Assembly: GCA_022701365.1 (NCBI GenBank)
Contig: JAKUHH010000216.1
Location: 248,001-312,000, forward strand
Source: Mycocentrospora acerina
Lineage: Eukaryota > Ascomycota > Dothideomycetes > Pleosporales
Direction: 5' to 3'
Length of the DNA: 64,000 nucleotides
Shown: in pieces, positions 11,986-22,570 of the stretch
Numbering within the stretch: the first letter of the stretch is position 1
Layout of the letters: each line of letters opens with the position of its first letter
Program-made: the position numbers and the translations under genes
The notes under the pieces: model-generated
The model's input: only the letters and a program-made list of their open reading frames with translations
Database searches by the model: none
What the model was told of the DNA's origin: nothing

Positions 11986-13814
11986 AGTATTGGACTGTGC
12001 AAGATTAATTACTGCGGTGGTAATGACTCGAAGGTTTCAACACACTGTGGCGCAATTGTGGAACTCTGATAACCTACACGTTAAGCAGTGATGGATGAAT
12101 TGAGACACTGGCGCTCCTTCGTCAATCTCCGTGGATGGAGAGGACATGAACGCGAAGCCTAAATCTATTGGGAAAAGAGGCGGATAAAGTCAGTCTGGTC
12201 TACACTACTAAGTTTGATGCGTGTAACAAGGGACAAGGTGAAGGATCAATAGTACAGGCGTAACATTAAAAAAAAACACAACCTTCTCCGTCAGCAGTAT
12301 GACCTTGAGAATTACACTGAATGCAGTTTTTTTAGGACCAAAGACTCAGGCCAAAGAAAAATGACAGACCACAATGTAAAAAAAAAAGACCTCGACAGAG
12401 CCCAGTTTAATCAATCCAACGAACACTTCATTCTCCAAAAAAAAAAAAGGACACCCACATTCAATAACAGGACGTCGGCAAAATAAACTAGGACCCAGGT
12501 TCTCGGATACCCAACGACTTGCGTTGGGAAAAGAAAAAATAACAAATATATTGAAAAAAAAGAGTCTATCCCTCCCTCCGTATTTTTTTTTAATTTTTTT
12601 ATTTGAATACCGAAAATTATTTAACATATTACATCACATCACCCACACCCACAAGCATCGGAATTAAAAACAAAAACAAAAATATAGAAAGAAAGAAACA
12701 GTTACGCACAAACCGATGAACCAGCATTGGGTAAAGTAGGCGATATTCGATGGAATTGATGATTCTAATCAGGGGCTGCATAGCTATTTTACTTAATTAA
12801 AGCCAGAGAGAAAGCAAGAGAGAACGAGAGAGAGAACGAGAGAGAACGAAAACGAGAACGACAGCTCACACAGTCACGCTATGTAGAGCAAGCTGATTAT
12901 ACATGCGATTGATGCTGCTAGAAACCAGTACAAACCCACCCTCCCCCCTCCAAAGTAGGTAGAAACATCATCCCCTCGATTCAACTCAATTCAAATCCAC
13001 TAATCTCCTCTTTCCCTCATCTCTCCCCGCCCCTATAAATCTAATCTAATCTAATATACGCAGCTCAACTCAACTCACTACAAACCTCCCAAAAAAACCA
13101 TACTACATGATTTACTCCATGGAAAGTTAAACATGTGTATATATGTATGCATGCATGCAAGGAGAAAAAAGACGAAGAATGTTAATTAAGACTATGGGAA
13201 AGAAAAAGTGTGTGAGTGGGTATGAACATGAGAGAGATTATGAGTACTGAGATGGTGGGGGTACGGGTGGGGGTGGGGGATTTCATTCACAAGGGAGTTC
13301 AAGGGAGAGAGACTCCGAGGAGAATTGTGAGGCGAGATGAACAAGGTTGCTCATTGATGATGAGGATAGCAAAGGGACGTTTGAATCACAGAGTCGGGAC
13401 GGGACGAACACGAGCATGTAATGTTGTTCAGGTTTTAAACTCCGACTAACATTCATAGTTTCAGTCAATCATTCCACACCAAACACTAAATGGTATATAG
13501 TTCATAGTCAGCAACGTCAAAGTGGTGTGTATTAATCATTTCATTATCAACTCAATTTTAGCTAATGGTAAACGCCGGTCCTCTTTCCTGCAACCCAGTC
13601 GGAAAAAAGGAGTATATCCCCCAAAAGCCTAATGGGGAGTCAAGGGGGAATATCGTCATATGCTTAATGTTACAGAAGTCGCTTTCGATCCACTTTCCAC
13701 AATCCGCGCGCATGTCGTAAGGTCGTGTCGTGAGACGTCAGGAAACCACTACCATGATCCAGTCATGGCGTGAACGTCGCTTGTCATGTATTTCGGAAGT
13801 AAAAGACGCTGTGC
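11986..13814. other. Convergent 3' region with low-complexity DNA
   Basis: Nearly 1.8 kb between the 3' ends of two convergent genes. It contains many A or T runs of 7-12 bases (12267-12600), a GAGAGAACGAGA-type purine repeat and short TCTAA repeats near 13030-13055. No coding frame is credible. It probably holds long 3' UTRs. Confidence 0.6.
12805..12860 (+). repeat. Purine simple repeat (GAGA/GAGAACGA)
   Basis: Imperfect tandem GAGA and GAGAACGA units on the plus strand, consistent with a microsatellite in a 3' flank. Confidence 0.7.
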
Positions 13815-15837
13815 TTACAACTCCTGCTTAGCAGAGACAGAGGCAGAGCTGGCGCTGGCCTTTGCGTTGGCCTCGGTGTAGGCAGATGCAGCAGACTTGG
13901 AAGCGGCAACAGAAGCGCTTGAAATAGACGCAGAGAGCGAAGACGAGGAAGACGAGGCAACCTTCTGAGCAGACGACCACGAAGAGGAAGCGCTCTTAGC
14001 AGCAGCTCCGCTGAGAGAACCAATGCTCTTGGCGACGGACGCGGAAGAGACAGAGGCAACTGAAGAAGCGCTAGAGAGGGACGCCGAAATGGACGATGAC
14101 GAGGCAGAAGCACAGAGCCCAGCAGACGACAACGAAACAGAGGCCCTGGAAGCAGCGACAGAGCTGAGGGAGGATAGGCTAGCGGAGACGGAGCTAGCGC
14201 TGGCCGAAGCGACGGAAGCGAGCGAACTGGAGCTAGACGAAGCAACCTCCTGAGCAGACGACCACGAAGAGGAGGCGGACTTGGCCACAGCACCAGTGAG
14301 GGAGGCAAGGCTCTTGGAAGCAGAGCTCGAGCTCACGGAGGCAACCGATGATACTGAACTTGCGCTAGCAGCTGCGACGGAAGAGAGTGAGCTGGCGCTC
14401 GCAGCAGCGACTGACGAGGCCGAGTAGTAAGAAGAAGATGCGGACTTGGCAGCAGCACCAGTGAGCGAGGCAAGGCTGGCGGAAGCAGAGCTTGCGCTGG
14501 CAGCGGCAACAGAAGAGAGAGAGCTTGCGCTGGCGGCGGCGGCACCGGTCAAAGACTCAATGCTGGCAGAAGCAGAGCTGGCGCCATCGGCAGCAGCATC
14601 AGTGGCAATGCCAAACTGCTGCTTGACCAAGTTGGTGTAGTAAGCGATACCCTCAGTAGCCTGAGCGACCTGGCTACCAACGTTCGAGGTAGCAGCACCG
14701 TATGCGGAAGCACCAGACGCAGAGAGAGATCCAGCAGTGGCAGAAGCACTGTCACCATAAAGGCGGGCACGGTGCTTGCGGGCAAGGGCAATCAGCTCGT
14801 TGCGCTTGGAGCCTTGGGGAACCTTGATACCGTTCTTGTCGGCCCACTCCTTGATCTGGCTGTCGGACCACGAGTCGAGGAGAGCGTCACTGAGGCTCTG
14901 CTGGGCAGCGGCGGCGGAAGATGAAACCTGATCATACGCGCTCTTTGCGTTCAAGCTGGCAAGGCGGGACTGGCGGCGGATGCTGGCAATCAAAGAATCA
15001 CGGGTAGAAGGCTGGGGGACGTTGTAACCACGCTCGTCAAACCAAGCCTTGAGGTCAGAGTCAGACCAGGACTCGTACAACCAGTCACCGGGGTAGTTGG
15101 TCGTCTGCTTGGCCTTTTCGGCGGCGCCCTGGTAACCACTGCGAACAGAGGCTAGAAGAGAGTCACGCTGGCGGGGCTGGGGAACGGGAATGCCGTGCTT
15201 GTCGGCAAAGGCCTTGAGCTGGGATTCAGTCCATCTTGAAAAAACATTAGTTAATTGCCAAAAAAAGTCCTCAAAGCAACACTTACGAGTCGAAGATCCA
15301 GTCACGAACGCTGCCATAGGCCTGGTTCGCCGAATCCTCAGTCTCAGTCCAGTATCCCTTGACTTGCTCAATGAGGCTGTTAGTGTTGCTCTCAGTGCCC
15401 TTCTGCACCTGTTGACCCTTGGTGGTCAGGTAGTGCTGGAGCTGCTTGGCATCCCAACCGCTGTAGGGAGTGACAATCTTGTTGTTCCAGTTGTCCTTGA
15501 CTGTCTTCTCGAGGTTCTTGCGGTCGGACGGCGCCGGGTGGGGAATGCCATGGTCCGAGAGCCAACGCTCGAGCTCCGTCTCGTGCCACCTGTCGTACAC
15601 TGCGCAGTAGAGTTAGCACACGGTTGGTTATTGACTCGCTTCCGTTTCCCCCACGCCACGTGAATCCCCCTCATTCGGGCACCGTGCATGGTACACTGTG
15701 GAACTATACCCAGAGCGGCGGAGGGGAACCAAAAGCAATATACACACTCGTTACATACCTGACTTGCCAAACCAGCTGTTCGCCGTGGCCTGAGCAGCAA
15801 GCGTCACCACGAGGGTGGAAGCAAAGGAGAACTTCAT
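13815..15837 (-). CDS. Ish1/Msc1-type stress protein with Ser/Ala-rich tail
   Basis: Exons 15759-15837, 15287-15599 and 13815-15234 give 603 residues. The first exon encodes a signal peptide (MKFSFASTLVVTLAAQATA). Five Ish1-type (SAP/LEM-like) helical repeats follow, each opening with a W and containing a spaced HGI/KG turn: YDRWHETELERWL, YSGWDAKQLQHYL, FDSWTESQLKAFA, YESWSDSDLKAWF and LDSWSDSQIKEWA. Fission-yeast Ish1 and budding-yeast Msc1 belong to this family and are linked to stress and to the nuclear envelope or ER lumen. The last ~350 residues are almost only Ser, Ala and Val with recurring SLTGAAAKSAS and SSVAAASASS units. That tail is much longer than the family core and makes other reading frames open by chance. 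Two CRE-like sites lie upstream. Family call firm; the specific role is inferred. Confidence 0.88.
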
Positions 15838-16022
15838 GCTGGCGAAGATACCGGTGCAGAAATCGGTCGAGATGTCGATACAAAGGATCGAGACCAAGAG
15901 ACGAAAGGGGAGGAAGGGATTGGGAGGAGTCGGCAGGTGGGGATGAATGGACAGGGCAGCAGGAGCGAAGCCAGCCTTTATGAGGAAGAGGGGGGCACAG
16001 AGGGCTGGCGAGCAGAAGTGCG

Positions 16023-16033
16023 TTACGTGACGT
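16023..16033. promoter_or_regulatory. Half CRE / TGACGT site
   Basis: TTACGTGACGT lies about 190 bases before the Ish1-type start codon. TGACGT is the core bound by fungal bZIP factors of the Atf1/CREB type, which act in stress responses. Site function is inferred. Confidence 0.35.
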
Positions 16034-16422
16034 AGTTGGCACGTTTAAGCACGCACAGAGCAAACAAGCAGCACTTGGGTCTCGCCCTCGTCTACCTGCT
16101 CCCCGCCCCGCCAATTGGATTAGACCCGCTGCCCCCAAGAGCTATGACCACTGCACTCGTCGCGTTTTTCTTGTGCGCAATTGTGAATCGCTGTCACAAG
16201 CTAGAGACGCTCCCGTGCATGTTTGTCTGACGACTGTCGATCTTGTTCCTACGCATTCCCAGTTTTTTTCTCCCATGGGAAATTGCATCTGTCACTTTGC
16301 TGTCACTCGTCTACTTTTTTTGCCGCTGTGGGTTCGTGAGTGTGTGCACGCCCATGGCATTCCACAATTTCCATCGAGATTCACAAATGCGTGCGTGCGT
16401 GCGGGGATGCGCGTTCAGCCCC

Positions 16423-16430
16423 TGACGTCA
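16423..16430. promoter_or_regulatory. Palindromic CRE (TGACGTCA)
   Basis: A perfect ATF/CREB palindrome about 590 bases upstream of the Ish1-type start. Together with the half site nearer the gene it suggests stress control by a bZIP factor. Confidence 0.4.
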
Positions 16431-16734
16431 TACAAACAAACGCACTGCTGCATACGAAGGAAGCGGCAAACTCAGCGGTGTGTGTGTGCACGAGGAGTCT
16501 CATCTGTGTGGTGAAGAATAATCAATTCTAGCAGATTATACATGTACATATGCTTTTGGGCCTGAAGGATTTCCGTCAAAAACGCAATTCATACTACACG
16601 TTGTAGGTACTACATGTGTGGTGAGATCTCATCATCACTAAATTCCGTCAGCGACCCACCTTAGGCATAACACTCCCTCGGTATCTCATCCCCACACAAT
16701 TCCCTCCCAACAACACAACCACATCCATCATCCC

Positions 16735-17319
16735 TCACGGATCCTTATCCCGACCACCCTGACCTATTGTTGATTAGCCTCTTCCCTTTGACCTTACATC
16801 CTCACATATTCTTCACGACTCTCACTTACCAGCCCAAAAGTCCTTCCCAACTTTATCATTTTTGTAATCCTCATTGCTAACCTGCTCATACGCCTTCTCA
16901 GCCCTCTGATCCATCTCCTCATTATGCTGCTTGACATCGGGATTGACATCCTTGGCTGGGGCCTTTTCGTTCAGAATCTTGGGTTGTGGCGCACCTTTGT
17001 TGTTGATATCCTTTGATGACTTGTCGGAGGATCCCGTCGACGAAGACGTCGATTTTGACGACGATGATGACGACTCCTCGTTGGGCGACGACGACGACTT
17101 GCCCTCGGCCACTTTTGGCGGCGCAGGCCCAGGGTGCTCAAGCGACTCGCTGCGGTTCTTGCCCTGCTGCTGCGGGTTCTCGCCTACGGGGTCGCCGTTG
17201 CCGTTGCCATAGCCCTGCGTTGCGAAGCGCACCTGAGCGAAGGCGACACGAGGCGCCGAGCTGGAACCCGGGCGGAGGGCAGACGACCGCAGTATTGAGA
17301 CGGGGCGGAGTAAAGTCAT
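16735..17319 (-). CDS. Small probable mitochondrial protein
   Basis: Two exons, 16830-17319 and 16735-16763, give 172 residues. The long frame would stop right after a GTAAGT donor. A 66-bp intron ending CAATAG restores the frame and adds the tail QGGRDKDP, which reads naturally after DFWAG. The N-terminus (RPVSILRSSALRPGSS ... VRFATQ) is Arg/Ser-rich without acidic residues, as in a mitochondrial presequence. A Gly/Asn/Gln-rich and Ser-rich linker follows, then a conserved-looking helical segment (HNEEMDQRAEKAYEQVSN). I know of similar short uncharacterised fungal proteins but no assigned function. Localisation is predicted from composition only. Confidence 0.75.
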
Positions 17320-17780
17320 GTTTGTTTATGTTATAAAAAGTGGCCAATTGATGATGATGATGATGGTTGTGAATGGGTGGTGAAGGAGTAGAATCAGGGA
17401 GGAATGTTTGATAGTAATTGAACCAGGGAGCTGAATTGCACTTGAGCCCAGAAGCTGCTGTACGATGTCGTAGGTAGAGCTAGAGTTTAGGAGCTGCGTC
17501 TTCGCCCCATGTGGACGTGACATCATGATAACAACATCGAGGGAAGGCGTGACACCGCAACGAGTACGTCACAACCCGCAAGGTGGCAATTGATCAAAAG
17601 TAAAAAGATCTAAGATTCAAAGCCCAACTCAAGAAGTGAAGAAAGGGTATCTCGCAACGTGCGCCTATCCCATCCAAACTCCAAGCACATGTCTAAATGT
17701 GCACAAAACAACCCAATACTATACTTACATGTGTGCACAACATACTGTGCATTATTATTACCATGATTTTCAGAACATGA
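17320..17780. other. Intergenic region
   Basis: About 460 bases with no supported gene. It is the promoter of the small mitochondrial-type gene and the 3' flank of the E3 ligase gene. Confidence 0.55.
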
Positions 17781-19953
17781 TCAGTCAATTCCAATCATCG
17801 TTCCATCACATCTCCAATCGTCAACCTCGACATCTTGAGCGGCAGTGTTGATGGCTTCGGGATCGACCCGGATGTGGCTGAGCCATGTTCCAACTCTGTT
17901 CGCACCGCGCTTCGTTCCATCTCTTGACAATCCGGCCATGGTCGATGCCGTCACAACACGCGGGGCTGTAGGACGGGCAGGAGCTGGAGGCTCGCGTGTG
18001 GCCCGACGGCTGCTGAAGAACGACGGTCGAGGAGGGGGCACTCGGACGCGAGCCTGGGCGGCAGAAGGCGTAGGTCGAACGGCATAGGACTCGTTCATAT
18101 GATGGGGTCCCGAGTTGCCAACACCATACACCTCAACTACCGGCTCGGCACGACGTAGTTCGGATGCGGTTGGCGTTGCATTGAGGCTAAGTCGGTTTCG
18201 TATACGTGAGGCAAGACGTCCAGAACGTTCGGGCTGTACAGGGCGTTCGGGCTGTACAGGGCGCTCTCGTTCGCTGCGGTGACGGGTGCGGGTACTGCTC
18301 CGTCGAACCGGTGCAGGGGCGGGCTCCTCGGGAATCTCAATGACTTCAACAACTTCGTGCTGTCTTGCGTTGGGAACACGCATGTCGTTGAGACGATCGC
18401 CGTCGTCAATGTGTGCATAGTTGAACCAAGGGCAGTCACAGGTCTTCCATGGTAACGCGCAGACCATGCAGAACTGAGCCGTACAGCGACTACACTCATG
18501 TCAGACGACGTCTCATGTCAATCAGTTCAGCTGACTTACCAAGTCATGTGATTGCAGCCCTCCTTCAACTCAACTACCGCCTTGCAACTATAGCACCTCT
18601 GCCAACCCTTCTCCTTGGCCATTTGGACCAGGCGGTTGGTTTCTTCATCCTTTGGACACTCGCGTTTTGTGTGGAACTTGGCATTACAAAGAACGCACAC
18701 TTTGGTAGCACATCGACCGCATCGTGCGTACTTTCGACCATATGTCAGGTCCATGCGGATCTTCGAGGGCTTGATGAATTCGCCGCATCCCTTGGAAGGG
18801 CAGTACAGACGATTGGCGGTTGTGTATTCCTGGTACTTTTTGTTCCAGAGCTTCTTGAATTTGTCGTCGAACAGGCGATCAGCGTATTTCAAAGGGATGT
18901 GCTCCGAGGTACAGCATGTTGGGGGCATGTGTGCAGCATCCTGGACCGAGAGGGTGAATTGGCGCTTGAGGCAAGAATTGCACATGCGATGACCACAGGA
19001 AAGCTTGACGGTTTTGTGGACGGGGAGGTCATCGTTCATGCAGACCAGACACTCGACCCTGCAGCATACAATGTTAGACTTGCCAGACATTCATGTCAAA
19101 AAGGGACCCACCTCTGGATTTCCTTTTGTACGACAGGGGCGGGTGTACGTGGGGGCGGGGCTCTGAAGAGACTTGACAAGAGCCCCCCGGCGCTCCTCCG
19201 CCCAGTATCGCGGGTGGAGTGGGACCGTGAAAGCGGGGGAGTGGCAGCAGCAGCAGGAGGGGGCGGTTTGGGGGTGCTCAGGCGGCCGAGCGAGTGTCGT
19301 GATGCGTGTGTCCTGCTAGGCTCGCGGGTGGATGTGGCTCTGGATGCCGTTAGCTGGGGCTCACCACTAGGACTGGGATAGCCCTACCTGCTCGGCCTGG
19401 GGACCTCGACGCGCCGCACAGAGGCAGAACCAGAGCCTGAGCGCGGAGTGTAGGCAGTCCTGCTCGACGAGCCGCCCGCCTCGCTCCGCTTGCGTGTCGA
19501 CGAGCGCCTGACGGGGACGTCGTCGACGTAGCCGCCCGACTTGGGGCGCGCATAGGCCTGGTCCTCGCTCCTGTCGTCGGCGGCGACGACAGGCTCCTTC
19601 TTCTTGGACTTCTTGGAGGTGCGGGTGCTGTCTCGCTGGGGGTCGCGGTGGGCGGTGCGCGAGTCTTTCGCTCTGCTGGTGCGTGTGGGCTGGGCCATGC
19701 GCTCGTGGTCGGGCCTGGAGTGATAGGACTCGCGGCGAGCCCTCAATGCGTCGGCCTCCTGCTCTGCCAGACGTCGTCGCTCGCGGCGGTCGCGGCGGGC
19801 GGCCGAATATTCGTCGTCGTACTCGTGCTCGTGTGTGCGGTGGCGGCGGCGGTGTGTGCGGTCCCGGTCCTCGTCTAAATAATGGCCGTCGTGGTCGTCG
19901 TGGTGGTATCGCGAGCCGCCGTCGTCGCGCGTCCTCGCCATGCCGGGGAGCAT
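17781..19953 (-). CDS. RBR-type (RING-IBR-RING) E3 ubiquitin ligase
   Basis: Exons 19388-19953, 19112-19339, 18540-19058 and 17781-18489 give 673 residues, with 48-53 bp introns. The N-terminal ~260 residues are charged and disordered (Arg/Asp/His-rich). RING1 begins at ECLVC (near 268) with SCGH and MCNSC. The IBR follows (YCPSKGC, CGRC, CVLC), then RING2 with CYSC ... EGCNHMTCRC ... FCMVC. The last intron splits the Cys after HMT, and splicing restores the full RING2. The Cys of EGCNHM (about 433) is in the place of the ubiquitin-accepting Cys of RBR ligases. The C-terminal ~200 residues are Arg/Pro-rich and include a short tandem PERPVQ repeat. RBR ligases take ubiquitin from an E2 onto RING2 before passing it to substrate. 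The substrate is unknown. MLPGM or the MARTRDD Met four residues later could be the start. Confidence 0.9.
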
Positions 19954-20746
19954 GCAGGGTTATAGTCGCTGCCCCGGTGCCAGCCTCACAGGTCACAGGA
20001 CGCTCCAGCCAGCAGTGCAGGCGAGCAGAGGCAGGATGCAGAGGCTGCGTGATGATGGACGGCCAGCGGCCCACAGCCAACAGCGAACGACGACCTGCAG
20101 CAGCGCCGCCCTGCGATCAGACCCTCGCTGGCCACTGACACAGGCCCGCCGCCCGGGCGGTGAAGCACGCAGCGTGCACTGATCAGAGTGTCTCCCGCGG
20201 AATGTTTCGCTTCGCCCGCCTTAGCGTCGCCAGGGGCGTCAGGCGTGGGCGCTGTTGGACGCTGGACGCTGGACGTTGGCACAGCGCCTGCCAGCTGTCT
20301 CAGCAGTCGACGCTGTCCTTGGTCCTTGTCCCTGGATGCTGGTAGAGCGAGCAGACGCCCGTCTGGTCACGAGCATCCAGCTGCCTGACTGCTGGACTGC
20401 TCCACTGCCTCGCTGCTTTGCTGCATTGACTGGACCCATGTCCATGTGCACCGTTGGACAGCAAACACGGTGCTACGGCTGCACTTTGGGCTGCGAGGCT
20501 GGGAAGGGGCCTGCTCACCACGCCAAAGAACCTGCCACCCGCTGGGGACGTCAACAGAACTGGTCTACGTATACCATCTACTACAGTAGGTATATTGCTC
20601 AATTGCACACTGTACATTGCACTTTGCACACTGCACACACACACATTGCACACACACACATTGCACACACTTTGCACACACTTTGCACTTTACACATTGC
20701 CCTCCCTATGCCACAACGAGCCTCAACACTCGCCACCACCCGCCCC
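19954..20746. other. Intergenic region with simple repeats
   Basis: About 790 bases upstream of the E3 ligase gene and downstream of the Zrg17-type gene. It is GC-rich near 19960-20250, has short GGACGCT units near 20260-20280 and a TTGCACA/CACACA microsatellite near 20602-20700. The open frames here are by-products of these repeats. Confidence 0.6.
20602..20700. repeat. TTGCACA / CA microsatellite
   Basis: Imperfect repeats of TTGCACA and CACACA covering about 100 bases, ending about 50 bases before the stop of the zinc transporter gene. Confidence 0.75.
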
Positions 20747-22252
20747 TTAATCCTTCTCCAGCGTAAACTGCGTCGAAATCTCCCACTTCTGCCCTCCGCT
20801 GCCGTACCCGCCGCCCAACCGATTGCGCACCATGCTGCCAATCCGGTCGCGAAGCCGTCCTATTTCATCCAGATTCCGCACCCGCAGCTTCAGATTGGCC
20901 TGGCACAATCCGTAGTGCACCTGCCAAAACTTGGCCTCTTCCACGGCGCTCACGGCTGGGTCCGTCTCGAGGTCGTACATGACGTCGGGTACCCCTGGAC
21001 CTGAGTAAGACATCAACAGCATCTTGCCCAACGTCCATCCCTGGATCCACCCCAGTCCCACCATGCAGATCGCAACTGAGAATGACAATGTCCGATCCAA
21101 CCAGACATACATTTGTATGCTTAGCAGAGGCAGCAGAAGCAAAAGCGCCGAGCAGGACAGGGTTAGAAAGTGAGATGGGTTGCTCAACACCGAAGGCAGC
21201 TTCGCAATTGCACCCACCCGCAGCACTTTGCCAATGCGAGCGTGATTCTTCAGCAAAATCGCCGACACGAGAGTTGAAATAATACCACTCAGAGCCGCAA
21301 GATCAATGCTGCCGGGAGACACTCTCTCGTGATCGTCCGCGTGATGTGCATGATGTCCACCCGTGTTCTCCAGCGCATGCGTAAGCCCATGAGAAATTAG
21401 ATCAAGTCCCATGAAGAGGAGACCGACAGACATCCCAAGTCCCGCGATAACCTCCATGCGCTCAAATCCAAACGGATGGCGAATGCTAGACCGCTTCCAG
21501 ACCTCAAAGTTGGATCCAACATCTACAGCCACACAGAGGAACGCCCCAATCGCATCGTAGAATATCAATCGAGATAGAACCGTGAGCGCCAGTGATTCAT
21601 GTGCCCCCCACTGTACGAGTCCAGCCACAACTAAATGACAAAAGCACCACCCAAGTCGCAGCTTCTGGTCCTTTGACATGGATGATCGGTACTCCTTGAA
21701 TGTTGGGATTGGAAGCGACGCCGGCAGCTGGAGCGGGGCTTTTGACGTGGGCTCGAGGAAGATCTGGTGGGAAACGCTACTATGCTTGTACTTGTGTCCA
21801 CGTCTGCGCCCGATATCCTGCGAGTGTTAGTGGCAAGTCACACATCCAGATAACGTTCAGCATACCGCTTGTTTTGCCAGTGTTCGCTCCGGCATGTAGG
21901 CGACGGGCTGGAAATTGAACGGGTTGGCACTATTGTCAGTTCCGTTCATTGAAGGCGCCTCGGTATCGGTCGTGGCAGCGCTTGCTGGTGTGTATGGGAA
22001 GGTTGCGCTCGCGGGCGTGTACACGGTACTGGGCGTCGCTCGCTGCGAGACGGAGTCGCTGGGGCCCAGCGTCGCATACTGCTTGGAAGGGAATCCGGCA
22101 GACATTGGAGACAGCGCGTTTGGATTGAAGCCAAAGTTCCCGGCAGACAGCTCGCCCTCGAATCCAAGTCCTACAGGCAATGACGCGTCGTCGTCGTCAG
22201 GAGGCGGCGTGGGAGTCCGTGGTGGAGCAGGCAGAGGCATCCTGGAGGCCAT
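20747..22252 (-). CDS. ZRG17: Zrg17-type cation diffusion facilitator (zinc) subunit
   Basis: Exons 21866-22252 and 20747-21817, joined over a 48-bp intron, give 485 residues. The N-terminal ~125 residues are Pro/Ser/Thr-rich. The second exon starts DIGRRRGHKYKHSSVSH, runs into PASLPIPTFKEY, and enters the membrane domain at KDQKLRLGWCFCHL. The cation-efflux core includes HPFGFERMEVIAG and a His-rich loop (GGHHAHHADDHE) between membrane segments. A soluble C-terminal domain follows. Zrg17 of yeasts pairs with an Msc2/Cis4-type partner to carry zinc into the ER or Golgi and is thought not to transport alone. The usual HxxxD zinc site of transporting members is not evident: YDAIGAFLCVAVD occupies the TM2 region. 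The gene is divergent from the 22571 gene with 318 bp between starts, so they may share a promoter. Confidence 0.86.
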
Positions 22253-22570
22253 TGCAGCGATTTAACAAAGTGCGATCAAAGAGTGACTGCAGGATCGCAT
22301 AACAAAGGAGGAGGACACGAGCGCATATAGAGTGCCCAGAGTTGGTGGGGAACTGCACAGGTGCCTTCCTCATGTGGTTGGGTGATCCTTGGGGGGGTGA
22401 ACGGCCGCCAGCCAATGCCTGTCGATTAACGCCGCAAGCAGGGTCTACCCGTCGCGCGTTGCCCTGCGGTGGGAACAGAACACTCTGCGCTGTTGTCAAT
22501 AGATTGTACACGAAACATGGCATTTCTGGTTTGAAAAAGCAGTACTGCATGGCTATTGCGCTGAAAGATA
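22253..22570. promoter_or_regulatory. Shared divergent promoter region
   Basis: The 318 bp between two opposite start codons must hold both promoters. I see no clear TATA box or named operator. Confidence 0.5.

Larger units (their letters stand above)
15838..16734. other. Upstream region of the Ish1-type gene
   Basis: About 0.9 kb between the 5' end of the Ish1-type gene and the 3' end of the next minus-strand gene. Apart from the two CRE-like sites listed separately, nothing coding is supported. GTGCG and TGTG runs occur near 16380-16500. Confidence 0.55.

Noticed and set aside
13784..14308. Leu/Pro/Arg-rich and Glu/Ala-rich frames opposite or beside the Ish1-type gene
   Set aside because: They come from the GCN/AGC-rich Ser/Ala tail read in other frames.
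18449..19381. 310-codon plus-strand frame opposite the RBR gene
   Set aside because: It is antisense to conserved RING/IBR exons and crosses their introns.
19367..20080. 237-codon Arg/Pro-rich minus-strand frame
   Set aside because: It overlaps the first RBR exon in another frame and has the composition of a GC-rich artefact.
20255..21004. 249-codon plus-strand frame near the CA microsatellite
   Set aside because: It spans microsatellite DNA and the antisense of the zinc transporter exon.
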